Source of the DNA: Clostridia bacterium
GTDB lineage: Bacteria > Bacillota > Clostridia > Oscillospirales > Acutalibacteraceae
Assembly (NCBI GenBank): GCA_900770165.1
Contig: CAAGJJ010000131.1
Location: forward strand, 16,846-80,845
Reading direction: 5' to 3'
DNA: 64,000 nucleotides
Shown in pieces: positions 8,400 to 17,028 of the stretch. The notes beneath the pieces were generated by a model. The model saw nothing but the letters and a program-made list of their open reading frames with translations. It was not told the origin of the DNA and ran no database searches. The position numbers and the translations under genes were made by a program. Positions within the stretch are counted from its first letter, which is position 1; the number at the start of each line of letters is the position of its first letter.

Positions 8400-9476
8400 T
8401 TGTTTGATAAATTAGAAGTATTTGAAAAAAAATACGAAGAAATAAATGAAAGACTATACGATCCTGAAGTTGTGTCAGACCAAAATGTTTATAGGGAACT
8501 TATGAAGGAACATAAAAATTTAACTCCTATTGTAGAAAAATATAGAGAATACAAGAAGTTTAAAGCGTCTGAAGCCGAGGCAAAACAGCTTTTAAATGAG
8601 GGAGGCCTAGAAAAAGATTTTAAAGAAATGGTTGAACTGGAGCTTGCTGAGTCACGGGAGGCTATTGAAAAAATATCTGAAGATTTAAAAATATTGCTTC
8701 TTCCTAAAGATCCTAATGATGATAAAAATGTAATTATAGAAATTAGGGGCGGTGCAGGCGGAGAAGAAGCTGCTTTATTTTCTAGTGTACTTTATAGAAT
8801 GTATTGTATGTATGCAGAGTTAAGACATTGGAAAACAGAAATTTTAAACTCTAATGAAACAGAACTTGGTGGATACAAAGAAATTAGCTTTATGATTACA
8901 GGTGAAGGTGCTTATTCCAGGCTTAAATATGAAAGTGGAGTTCACAGAGTTCAAAGAGTTCCAGAAACAGAAGCCCAGGGAAGAATTCATACATCTACAG
9001 TTACTGTTGCAGTTTTACCAGAGGCAGATGATGTAGATATAGAGATTAACCCTACTGATTTACAAATAGACACATATAGATCTGGTGGAGCAGGTGGACA
9101 ACATGTTAATAAAACGGAATCTGCTATTAGAATAACTCATATTCCAACTGGCGTTGTTGTTGAATGTCAAGATGAAAGAAGCCAGCATAAAAACAAAGAT
9201 AAGGCCATGAAGGTCCTTAAGTCTAGATTACTTGAAGCTAAAATACAAGAACAGAACTCTCAGGTTGCTGAAGAGCGTAGATCTCAGGTAGGAACTGGTG
9301 ATAGATCTGAAAGAATTAGGACATATAACTACCCTCAGGGAAGATTGACTGATCATAGAATAGGATTAACACTATATAGATTAGAAGATTGCCTTAATGG
9401 CAATATAGATGAAGTAATAGATGCACTTATTACTGCAGATAGAGCTGCTAAACTTGAGAGTAGCGTTGAACAATAG
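8400..9476 (+). CDS. prfA: Peptide chain release factor 1
   Basis: 358 aa from TTG 8400, giving the family-typical start MFDKLEVFEKKYEEINERL; the frame is open further upstream but into DUF951. RF1 reads UAA and UAG stop codons and triggers peptide release. The stop-codon-reading loop is PET (in RVPETEAQGRIHTS). The catalytic GGQ lies in SGGAGGQHVNK (about residues 230-240), where the Gln is normally methylated. No prmC follows; the next gene is sua5. Confidence 0.96.
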   Translation: MFDKLEVFEKKYEEINERLYDPEVVSDQNVYRELMKEHKNLTPIVEKYREYKKFKASEAEAKQLLNEGGLEKDFKEMVELELAESREAIEKISEDLKILLLPKDPNDDKNVIIEIRGGAGGEEAALFSSVLYRMYCMYAELRHWKTEILNSNETELGGYKEISFMITGEGAYSRLKYESGVHRVQRVPETEAQGRIHTSTVTVAVLPEADDVDIEINPTDLQIDTYRSGGAGGQHVNKTESAIRITHIPTGVVVECQDERSQHKNKDKAMKVLKSRLLEAKIQEQNSQVAEERRSQVGTGDRSERIRTYNYPQGRLTDHRIGLTLYRLEDCLNGNIDEVIDALITADRAAKLESSVEQ

Positions 9477-9490
9477 TTAGGATAATATAG

Positions 9491-10504
9491 ATGAATACGA
9501 AAAGATTAACGTCTAACGACATAGACATTGCTGCAGATATAATAAAAAATGGTGGGTTGGTTGCGATTCCTACAGAAACAGTGTATGGGTTAGCTGCTAA
9601 TGCTTTAGATGGAAAAGCGGTATCTAAAATATTTAAAGCAAAAGGCAGACCTATGGATAACCCATTAATTGTGCACGTGTCTTGTATTGAAGAAATTGAT
9701 AAGCTAGTTTCGGAATTTCCTCCACAGGCAAAAAAACTAGCAAATACGTTTTGGCCAGGACCCCTTACTATTATCTTAAAAAGGTCAAACATTATTCCTG
9801 AAGAGGTTAGTGCAGGACTCGATACTGTAGCTATTAGATTACCTAATAATGATGTGACAAGAAAATTAATTAAGATAGCAGGTGTTCCATTGGCAGCACC
9901 GTCTGCTAATACTTCTGGAAGTCCTAGTCCAACTTCAGCTAATCATGTATTGCATGACCTTGATGGAAAAATAGATGCAATTTTAGATGCAGGAAATTGT
10001 AGGGTCGGTTTAGAATCAACTGTTATAACTTTGACCTCTCCTGTGCCAACTCTTTTAAGGCCTGGAGGCATTACAGTTGAAGAATTAAGAAATGTTTTGG
10101 GAAATGTTGAAATTGATAAGGCTGTAATAGACAAAGTCGATTCATTAGAAACTGTTTCTTCACCAGGAATGAAATATAAGCATTATTCACCAAAAACAAA
10201 GATCGTTATAGTTGATGGAGATAATGAGAGTTTTATAAAGTATGTAAATTCTCGTTCTTCTGACAAAGTAGCAGCGTTATGCTATATTGATGACCAACCA
10301 AAACTAAATGTTAAAACAGTTACCTTTGGCAAGATGAATGATTACAATATGCAAGCAAGTGAGCTTTTTAGCGCGTTAAGAAAAATAGATGATTTAAATG
10401 TTAATATTGTTTATGCTAGATGTCCTAAAAAAAGTGGAGTTGGGTTAGCAGTTTATAATCGACTTATTCGTGCAGCTGGGTTTGAGGTGATTAAACTTGG
10501 ATAA
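9491..10504 (+). CDS. L-threonylcarbamoyladenylate synthase (Sua5 type)
   Basis: 337 aa. It makes threonylcarbamoyl-AMP from threonine, bicarbonate and ATP, the first step of t6A37 tRNA modification. The YrdC/TsaC domain fills residues 1-200, with PTETVYGLAANA, KGRPMDNPLIVH and the SANTSGSPSPTS region. After a linker (SSPGMKYKHYSP) comes the C-terminal Sua5 domain (about 235-335), so this is the long Sua5 form and not short TsaC. It starts 14 bases after prfA, and coaE overlaps its end. Confidence 0.95.
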   Translation: MNTKRLTSNDIDIAADIIKNGGLVAIPTETVYGLAANALDGKAVSKIFKAKGRPMDNPLIVHVSCIEEIDKLVSEFPPQAKKLANTFWPGPLTIILKRSNIIPEEVSAGLDTVAIRLPNNDVTRKLIKIAGVPLAAPSANTSGSPSPTSANHVLHDLDGKIDAILDAGNCRVGLESTVITLTSPVPTLLRPGGITVEELRNVLGNVEIDKAVIDKVDSLETVSSPGMKYKHYSPKTKIVIVDGDNESFIKYVNSRSSDKVAALCYIDDQPKLNVKTVTFGKMNDYNMQASELFSALRKIDDLNVNIVYARCPKKSGVGLAVYNRLIRAAGFEVIKLG

Positions 10505-11099
10505 TAAAGCTATAATCATTGGGCTGACAGGGCAAACTGGAGCCGGAAAAACAACTGTTGCCAATGAATTAAAAAGCAAAGATTGCCTAGTAATAGATGC
10601 AGATGTAGTAGCTAGAAATGTAGTTAAGCCCGGTAGTAAATGTTTAGAAATTCTAAGCTTAGAGTTTGGGGATGACATTTGCTATCCAGATGGATCACTT
10701 AATAGATTGTTGCTTTCACAGCGTGCATTTTCAAATAAAGTTAATACAAATAAGCTCAATGAAATTACTCATCCATTTATAGAAAAAGAAATATACAACA
10801 TTATTGAAAATAATAGTCTGAAATATAGAATAATAATTATAGATGCACCTCTTCTTATTGAAAGTGGCCTTAATAAGATTTGTAAAACAATTATATCTGT
10901 AGTTGCACCAAGAGAGATAAGATTGAAAAGAATTATTAATAGAGATAAGATTACAAAAATAGATGCAGAAAAAAGAATAAATTCGCAAAAAGATGAGGAT
11001 TTTTACAGAAAAAATTCTTCATATATTTTAGATGGAAGTTTAGACAAAAAAGCATTATTAAAAAAAGCAACTGAATTAATAGATAAAGTGGGGGTTTAA
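10497..11099 (+). CDS. coaE: Dephospho-CoA kinase
   Basis: 200 aa with a TTG start inside the last codons of sua5, so translation is probably coupled. It phosphorylates the ribose 3'-OH of dephospho-CoA in the last step of CoA synthesis. The P-loop is GLTGQTGAGKTT (residues about 9-20), IDADVVAR binds substrate, and IIDAPLLIESGL and the lid RIINRDKI follow. The length is normal. Confidence 0.95.
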   Translation: MDNKAIIIGLTGQTGAGKTTVANELKSKDCLVIDADVVARNVVKPGSKCLEILSLEFGDDICYPDGSLNRLLLSQRAFSNKVNTNKLNEITHPFIEKEIYNIIENNSLKYRIIIIDAPLLIESGLNKICKTIISVVAPREIRLKRIINRDKITKIDAEKRINSQKDEDFYRKNSSYILDGSLDKKALLKKATELIDKVGV

Positions 11100-11684
11100 G
11101 TGCGCAAGTTTAAAAAATTTATAATTATTGCTTTTTTAAGTATTTTTGCTGTTTGTATTGCCTCTTTTGCTTATTATGGTGGATATACATATTTTATGAA
11201 AAATATGTATCCTTTGAAATATAATGATTATGTAACAAAAGCGTCTTATGAGTATAATGTTGAACCTGGTCTTATATATGGAATAATTAGGACTGAGAGT
11301 GGATTTAATGAGGAAGCTGAATCAAGAGTTGGAGCAATAGGACTTATGCAAATTATGCCAGACACATTTGAATGGCTTCAAACTCATATTGGTGATAATT
11401 ATATAAATATGGATGACTTATCTGATCCAGAAACTAATATAATGTATGGGACTTATTTTATATCATATTTACTTAATAAATATGGATCGGAAAGGGAAGC
11501 GATTTGTGCATATAATGCAGGTATGGGAAATGTAGATAAATGGCTTAAAAACGAAAATTATTCAACAGATGGAAAAACTCTTTATTATATTCCGTATACA
11601 GAAAGTAGAAAATATGTTCAAAAGGTTATGACTAACAGGAATATTTATAATAAATTATATTTTAAAACAGATAAGGAGATGTAG
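11100..11684 (+). CDS. Membrane-anchored lytic transglycosylase (SLT domain)
   Basis: 194 aa with a GTG start directly after the coaE stop codon. A basic start and one membrane helix (residues about 7-27) place the SLT domain outside. The catalytic Glu is in IIRTESGFNEEA, followed by GLMQIMPDT and AYNAGMGNV, the standard motifs of family 1 transglycosylases, which cut glycan strands forming 1,6-anhydro-muramic acid. The length matches the short Slt-like proteins of Clostridia. Confidence 0.93.
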   Translation: MRKFKKFIIIAFLSIFAVCIASFAYYGGYTYFMKNMYPLKYNDYVTKASYEYNVEPGLIYGIIRTESGFNEEAESRVGAIGLMQIMPDTFEWLQTHIGDNYINMDDLSDPETNIMYGTYFISYLLNKYGSEREAICAYNAGMGNVDKWLKNENYSTDGKTLYYIPYTESRKYVQKVMTNRNIYNKLYFKTDKEM

Positions 11685-11687
11685 ATT

Positions 11688-13100
11688 ATGTTAGAAATGA
11701 CAGATGAAAAAACAATATCAGCAAAATTAAAAGAGGAACTTTTTATTAAAAAGGAAAATGGAATTTTAAAGCTTGCTGATGTTACTATAAAAGAGGCAGA
11801 TGGATTTTGTGAAAATTACAAAGAGTTTTTGAACAAATCTAAAACGGAGAGAGAATTTGTTAAAAATGCTTTGAAAATGGCAAAAGAAAAAGGCTTTGAA
11901 GAGTTCGACTATAATAAAAAATATACTGCTGGAGATAAAGTATATTATATAAACAGAAACAAAGCTATGATATTGGCTGTTATAGGTAAATGTGGTACCA
12001 AAAATGGAGTTAGAATTGCTGCTGCTCATATTGATTCACCTCGTTTAGATCTTAAACCGAATCCTTTATATGAACAGAACGATTTAGCTTTGTTTAAAAC
12101 ACATTATTATGGAGGAATAAAAAAATATCAGTGGACTACTATACCATTGGCATTACATGGAAAGGTTATTAAGAAAGACGGAAGTTCTGTTGAGGTTACT
12201 ATTGGTGAAGATAAAGGGGATCCATGCTTTTGTGTTACAGATTTACTTCCTCATTTGGCTAAGGAACAAATGTCAAAAACTTTAATTAAAAGTTTTACTG
12301 GAGAAGATCTTAACGTTCTTGTTGGGAGCAGGCCTTTTAAGGATGACAAAGGTTCTGAACTAGTTAAATTGAATATTATGAAGATAATAAATGAGAAATA
12401 TGGAATAGTTGAATCAGATTTTTACTCTGCGGAGTTTGAAATGGTTCCTGTTTTTAAGGCTGTTGATATTGGTTTCGATAGGAGTATGGTAGGCTCTTAT
12501 GCACATGACGATAGAGTTTGTGCATACACTTCATTAATGGCTGTACTGAATTGTGAAGAACCTAATGAAACTGTTATGACAATTCTTGCAGATAAAGAAG
12601 AAGTTGGAAGTGACGGAAATACAGGAATGCAATCATCGTTCTTTAGGTATTTTATTGCTGATTTAGCGGATCAGGATGGGTTAAAAGGAAGACATGTTCT
12701 TTCTAAATCTAAATGTTTGTCTGCAGACGTGAATGCGGCATTTGATCCAACCTATGCTGGTGTATATGAGCCTATGAATAGTTGTTATATAAACAATGGA
12801 GTTGTTATAACAAAATATACTGGCAGTGGAGGAAAATATGATACATCAGATGCATCTGCAGAGTTTATGGGAGAAATAAGATCTATTCTGGATTCTAATG
12901 ACATTGTTTGGCAGACAGGAGAACTTGGCAAAGTTGATGGCGGTGGTGGAGGAACCGTTGCTAAGTTTATTGCTAATTTAAATGTTGATGTAGTAGATTT
13001 AGGAGTACCTGTTTTATCTATGCATGCTCCTATGGAAATAGTTTCCAAAACGGATGTATATATGGCTTATAAAACGTTTAAAAAATTTTTTGAAGTGTAA
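11688..13100 (+). CDS. M18 family aminopeptidase
   Basis: 470 aa. It is a cytoplasmic zinc aminopeptidase of the aspartyl aminopeptidase / aminopeptidase I family, removing N-terminal residues from peptides. Motifs are AAHIDSPRLDLKPNP (first zinc His and Asp), DKEEVGSDG (general base Glu and metal ligand), SYAHDDRVCAY and the C-terminal MHAPMEIVSKTD with the last His ligand. The family usually forms large dodecamers. AAGGAG lies 8 bases before ATG, 3 bases after the transglycosylase; a terminator follows. Confidence 0.95.
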   Translation: MLEMTDEKTISAKLKEELFIKKENGILKLADVTIKEADGFCENYKEFLNKSKTEREFVKNALKMAKEKGFEEFDYNKKYTAGDKVYYINRNKAMILAVIGKCGTKNGVRIAAAHIDSPRLDLKPNPLYEQNDLALFKTHYYGGIKKYQWTTIPLALHGKVIKKDGSSVEVTIGEDKGDPCFCVTDLLPHLAKEQMSKTLIKSFTGEDLNVLVGSRPFKDDKGSELVKLNIMKIINEKYGIVESDFYSAEFEMVPVFKAVDIGFDRSMVGSYAHDDRVCAYTSLMAVLNCEEPNETVMTILADKEEVGSDGNTGMQSSFFRYFIADLADQDGLKGRHVLSKSKCLSADVNAAFDPTYAGVYEPMNSCYINNGVVITKYTGSGGKYDTSDASAEFMGEIRSILDSNDIVWQTGELGKVDGGGGGTVAKFIANLNVDVVDLGVPVLSMHAPMEIVSKTDVYMAYKTFKKFFEV

Positions 13101-13124
13101 AATATAATTTTATAAATAAAATGT

Positions 13125-13160
13125 TAAACGGAAGCATAATTTTGTGCTTCCGTTTAGTTT
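13125..13160 (+). terminator. Rho-independent terminator after the M18 aminopeptidase
   Basis: A 12-bp perfect stem (13125-13136 with 13145-13156) has an 8-base loop, followed by a short T-rich tail. It ends the prfA-to-aminopeptidase unit. Confidence 0.8.
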
Positions 13161-13302
13161 AGGGACATTTAGCAAAATTTAAAAATAAAATATACATAAA
13201 TAACAAAAAATGATGGTTTTATATTTAAAATAGTGTTATTATAATATCATATGATAAAAATTTGTTGGATATTAGGTGTTTTGTTATGTGGGGTGGTATA
13301 TA

Positions 13303-14679
13303 GTGAGGAGAATTTTATCTGTTTTTTTATGTATGGCATTGATTATAACACTTACAGGCTGTAACTCTATTTTAGGGCTGTTTAGTAACAAGAAAGGGGA
13401 ATCTGTTGGTGATAATGTAGATGGGGAATATTATTCTGGGGTTGAGAGAGATTTTTCTCCTTTATTCAAGACTAATATCAGCTCAGATGATTATCAGTTT
13501 GAAATTAAACAAATTTCAAAACAAAATTTTTGCTCATCTCCGTATGATAAAGTTACTCAAGGGAATGGATATAACAGTCTTGAAAGTGATGCATTAAAAG
13601 AGGCATATAGAAACTTAGAAGAAGCAGTTTATAATATTTATGTAGAAAAAGACATGAATGGTTATTATCCTGTGCAAAGGGTAGTTATAAAGAATGAAAA
13701 TATTCCAGAAGAACTTATAAGGAAATTGATTTGTGCATTTGATTATGACCACTCATTTGAATTTTGGGTAGCAAATGTTTTTGGATTTGCTTATTTAAAC
13801 TCAGATACAATTATTCAAGTATATTCATCGCTTTCTCCAGATGACTGTAATGGAGCAATTAAACAGCTGGAAACTAGGGTGAATACAATACTTAATAATA
13901 TTCCTAATGAATTAACTGAGTATGAAAGAGAACTTTATATTCATAACTGGTTATTAGATAATTGTGAATATGATAGCGATGCTATTTATCTAAAAAATAA
14001 ATGGGCACCATTTAATGTTTATGGTGCAGTTGTTGTTGGTAAAGCTGTTTGTGAAGGGTATTCTAGAGCAATGCAATTGTTACTAAATCAAGTCGGTATT
14101 TATTGTAGAGTTATAAGTGGTGATGCTAAAAATAATCCTCATATGTGGAATTTAGTTTATATTAATAAAGATTGGTATCATTTAGATGCAACATGGAATG
14201 ATTCGCCTCAATTTAGAAAATACAACTATTTTAATGTAGATGATGATGTGATTGAGATAGACCATAAAATATATCCGGATTTTAATTCATTTACTAAAGA
14301 AGAAATATGTGGTACGGATATGAAGAGTGTAGCTAGATATAATATTAATATTCCTGAATGCTTTTCAGATGATGCAAATTATTTTAATGTAGAATCGATA
14401 AAAATTAGATCTTTGGGAAGAGATGTAGATTCAAAAATTATAAATGAAATTTATGAAAAAGTAGTAGATGGTGAAAAAAGTGTATCATTTCAAGTATCTG
14501 AATCTCTTAGTTATGAGAACACTATTGCTAAAATGTTTACACAGTCACCTTATAAATTCCTTTTTTATGTAGATTCTGTTAATGAGATGTTAGATGATAA
14601 AAAGATTGATAAAGATAACATAGTGTATTCTGAGGCTGAGTCGCAAAGGGCGATAATTGTTCAACTAAATTTTATATAA
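13303..14679 (+). CDS. Transglutaminase-like lipoprotein
   Basis: 458 aa from GTG 13303, preceded by GGGGTGG; the frame is open to 13276 without a better site. A type II signal peptide ends in the lipobox LTGC (Cys about residue 20), so it is a lipid-anchored surface protein. The transglutaminase core shows the catalytic triad: Cys in AVCEGYSRAM, His in NPHMWNLV and Asp in HLDATWND. Bacterial members often act as proteases or crosslinkers of cell-wall proteins; the substrate is unknown. It precedes folE by 16 bases but is functionally unrelated. Confidence 0.88.
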   Translation: MRRILSVFLCMALIITLTGCNSILGLFSNKKGESVGDNVDGEYYSGVERDFSPLFKTNISSDDYQFEIKQISKQNFCSSPYDKVTQGNGYNSLESDALKEAYRNLEEAVYNIYVEKDMNGYYPVQRVVIKNENIPEELIRKLICAFDYDHSFEFWVANVFGFAYLNSDTIIQVYSSLSPDDCNGAIKQLETRVNTILNNIPNELTEYERELYIHNWLLDNCEYDSDAIYLKNKWAPFNVYGAVVVGKAVCEGYSRAMQLLLNQVGIYCRVISGDAKNNPHMWNLVYINKDWYHLDATWNDSPQFRKYNYFNVDDDVIEIDHKIYPDFNSFTKEEICGTDMKSVARYNINIPECFSDDANYFNVESIKIRSLGRDVDSKIINEIYEKVVDGEKSVSFQVSESLSYENTIAKMFTQSPYKFLFYVDSVNEMLDDKKIDKDNIVYSEAESQRAIIVQLNFI

Positions 14680-14695
14680 TTTGAAAGGACTAAGA

Positions 14696-15262
14696 ATGGT
14701 AGACAAGAAGAAAATTGAAAATGCAATAAAAGATATATTAGAAGCCATTGGAGAAGATACTTCTAGGGAAGGGCTGTTAGATACTCCCGAAAGAGTGGCA
14801 AGAATGTGTGAAGATATTTTTGCTGGTTTGCATGATGAACCACAAGATTATCTTAAGATATTTAATGAAGCGTTACAGGATAATGAACTGGTAATTGTAA
14901 AAGATATTCCAATTTATTCAGTTTGTGAACATCATTTGTTGCCATTTGTGGGTACAGCTAGCATAGCATATATTCCTAAAGGAGGCAAAATTATAGGACT
15001 TTCTAAATTAGCGCGAATAGTTGATTGTTTTGCTAGAAGACCTCAGGTTCAAGAAAGACTTACATCGCAGGTTGCAGATTTTATTTTTGACAATATAAAT
15101 CCATATGGTGTTGCCGTTGCTATAAAAGCTGAACATCTTTGTATGACTATGAGAGGTGCAAAAGCTGCAGGATCAAAAACTCAAACTTTAGCATTAAGAG
15201 GTAAAATGCAAACTGATGCTAAAAGTAAAGCAGAAGTTATGGACCTTTTAGTTGAAAAATGA
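14696..15262 (+). CDS. folE: GTP cyclohydrolase I
   Basis: 188 aa from ATG 14696, with GAAAGGAC just upstream; an in-frame TTG at 14681 is unlikely. It converts GTP to 7,8-dihydroneopterin triphosphate, opening folate synthesis. The zinc ligands are visible in SVCEHHLLPF and in EHLCMTMRGA, with the active-site GLSKLARIVD segment between. It is the first gene of a folE-folP-folB-folK run. Confidence 0.96.
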   Translation: MVDKKKIENAIKDILEAIGEDTSREGLLDTPERVARMCEDIFAGLHDEPQDYLKIFNEALQDNELVIVKDIPIYSVCEHHLLPFVGTASIAYIPKGGKIIGLSKLARIVDCFARRPQVQERLTSQVADFIFDNINPYGVAVAIKAEHLCMTMRGAKAAGSKTQTLALRGKMQTDAKSKAEVMDLLVEK

Positions 15263-15284
15263 TAATGTTTAGGTGGTTTATATT

Positions 15285-16079
15285 TTGAGAATTTTTAAAG
15301 CAGGAAAATATGAATTAGAGCTTTCTAAAAAAACTTATATTATGGGTATACTTAATATTACCCCTGATTCTTTTTCTGATGGAGGAATGTGGAATAGTAC
15401 AGAAAAGGCAGTAGAAAGAGCCATTGAGATGGTAAACCAGGGTGCAGATATTATTGATATTGGAGGTCAATCTACAAGACCAGGATATATAAAAATAACA
15501 GCAGAAGAGGAACTGAATAGGATATATGATACAGTAAAAAAGTTAGTTAATGAATTAAATGTTCCTATATCTGTAGATACATATTATAGTGAAGTAGCAA
15601 AAGAAGTATTAGATTTAGGTGTAAGTATTATTAATGATGTAAGTGGATTTGAAAGTGATATGTTTAAAGTTGTTTATAATAGTGATTGTGGTTGTATAGT
15701 CATGCACAGTAATCAGGGTGATAATATAAAAGAGTTTTTTAAATATAAAAAAAGAGAATCTATAAATTTTGGAATAGACGGTAGAAGGTTATGTTTCGAT
15801 CCAGGAATAGGATTTTTTAAATCGTATGAAGAAAATTTAAATATATTAAGAAACTTCGATAAAATATGTATAGACGATTGCGCTATGTTAATAGCGGCTT
15901 CTAGAAAAAGATGTATTGGAGCTTCATGTGGTAATCCAGACTTTAAAGATAGGGATGCAGGAACAATAGCAGCACATACAATAGCAATTGCTAAAGGAGC
16001 CGATATTATAAGAGTACATAATATTGATAAAGCTGTACAAGCTGCCAAGGTAGCTGATGCAATAGTTAGGAGAAAATAG
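15285..16079 (+). CDS. folP: Dihydropteroate synthase
   Basis: 264 aa from TTG 15285, 8 bases after AGGTGG; a GTG at 15273 lies inside that Shine-Dalgarno and is rejected. It joins p-aminobenzoate with dihydropterin pyrophosphate and is the sulfonamide target. Signature motifs are GILNITPDSFSDGG, DIGGQSTRPG, NDVSG and FDPGIGF, with the final RVHNI. folB starts on the last base of its stop codon. Confidence 0.95.
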   Translation: MRIFKAGKYELELSKKTYIMGILNITPDSFSDGGMWNSTEKAVERAIEMVNQGADIIDIGGQSTRPGYIKITAEEELNRIYDTVKKLVNELNVPISVDTYYSEVAKEVLDLGVSIINDVSGFESDMFKVVYNSDCGCIVMHSNQGDNIKEFFKYKKRESINFGIDGRRLCFDPGIGFFKSYEENLNILRNFDKICIDDCAMLIAASRKRCIGASCGNPDFKDRDAGTIAAHTIAIAKGADIIRVHNIDKAVQAAKVADAIVRRK

Positions 16080-16465
16080 TGGATAAGATAATAATTAAAG
16101 GATTAAAAATATATGCTTTTCATGGGGTTAATAAGGAAGAAAAGGACCAAGGACAAAATTTTATTGTAGATGCAGTTTTATATGTTGACCTTAGCAAAGC
16201 AGGAAATACAGATAAAGTTTCCGATACAGTAAGCTATGCAAAAGTTACAAAAACTATTATTAAGACTGTTAATGAAAAATCTTATGATCTTCTTGAAAAA
16301 GTGGCAACTAGAATTATTCAACAAATATTTAATGAATTTTTGAGCGTAAAGAAAGTTGATGTTACTGTCAAAAAACCTGAGGCTCCAATAAATGCCGATT
16401 TTGATTATATGGCGGTAAATATTTGTAAAGATAGGAATGATATTTGTGACGGAAGCAGTACTTGA
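16079..16465 (+). CDS. folB: Dihydroneopterin aldolase
   Basis: 128 aa. GTG overlaps the folP TAG, implying coupled translation. It cleaves dihydroneopterin to 6-hydroxymethyl-dihydropterin and glycolaldehyde. The start IIIKGLKIYAFHGVNKEEKDQGQ carries the HGV/EE active-site pattern, and VTVKKPEAPI holds the conserved Lys. Its end overlaps the start of folK. Confidence 0.94.
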   Translation: MDKIIIKGLKIYAFHGVNKEEKDQGQNFIVDAVLYVDLSKAGNTDKVSDTVSYAKVTKTIIKTVNEKSYDLLEKVATRIIQQIFNEFLSVKKVDVTVKKPEAPINADFDYMAVNICKDRNDICDGSST

Positions 16466-16901
16466 ATTTGGAGCAAATTTAGGAAATAGAAGAGCTAATA
16501 TTGAAAATGCGATAAATGCAATTAAAAAATTACCTGAAACTGAAGTTATATCGGTATCTAAATTCTATGAAACAGAACCTTTTGGTGTTCCAGATAAACA
16601 AGATAATTATATAAATTGTTGTGCAAAAATTAGAACAAATTTAGAAGCCAAAACTCTTTTAGGAGCTTGCCTTGGTATAGAAGCTTCTATGGGTAGAGTT
16701 AGAACATTTAAAAATGCATCTAGAGTAATTGATATAGACTTAATATTATATGGTGATTTAAAGATGGAGTCGAAAGATTTAACAGTTCCTCATCCTAGAA
16801 TGTTGGAGCGTGCATTTGTTTTGACTCCATTATTAGATTTATATCCAACTGGAGAAGCTCTAGGAATAAATTTTAAAAGTAATTTAGATGATTTATTATA
16901 G
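16446..16901 (+). CDS. folK: 2-amino-4-hydroxy-6-hydroxymethyldihydropteridine pyrophosphokinase
   Basis: 151 aa from GTG 16446, 9 bases after AGGA; an in-frame ATG at 16437 directly abuts the AGGA and is the alternative. It transfers pyrophosphate from ATP to hydroxymethyl-dihydropterin. Motifs are GANLGNRRANI, YETEPFGV, SMGRVR and the magnesium site IDIDLILYGD with VPHPRM. It closes the folate run; no folC is present nearby. Confidence 0.94.
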   Translation: MTEAVLEFGANLGNRRANIENAINAIKKLPETEVISVSKFYETEPFGVPDKQDNYINCCAKIRTNLEAKTLLGACLGIEASMGRVRTFKNASRVIDIDLILYGDLKMESKDLTVPHPRMLERAFVLTPLLDLYPTGEALGINFKSNLDDLL

Positions 16902-16941
16902 ATTAAAAAAATATATATAGATATAAATTATAATATCAATA

Positions 16942-16970
16942 TTGACTAAAATTAATAAATAAAGTAAAAT
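16942..16970 (+). promoter_or_regulatory. Predicted sigma-A promoter of the PP2C phosphatase gene
   Basis: TTGACT (16942-16947) and TAAAAT (16965-16970) have a 17-base spacer, 58 bases upstream of ATG 17029. Confidence 0.6.
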
Positions 16971-17028
16971 TATTTTATTATATGTGTAATATTTGGAGTG
17001 TGTACTTATTGATTGGAGGATAAATTGT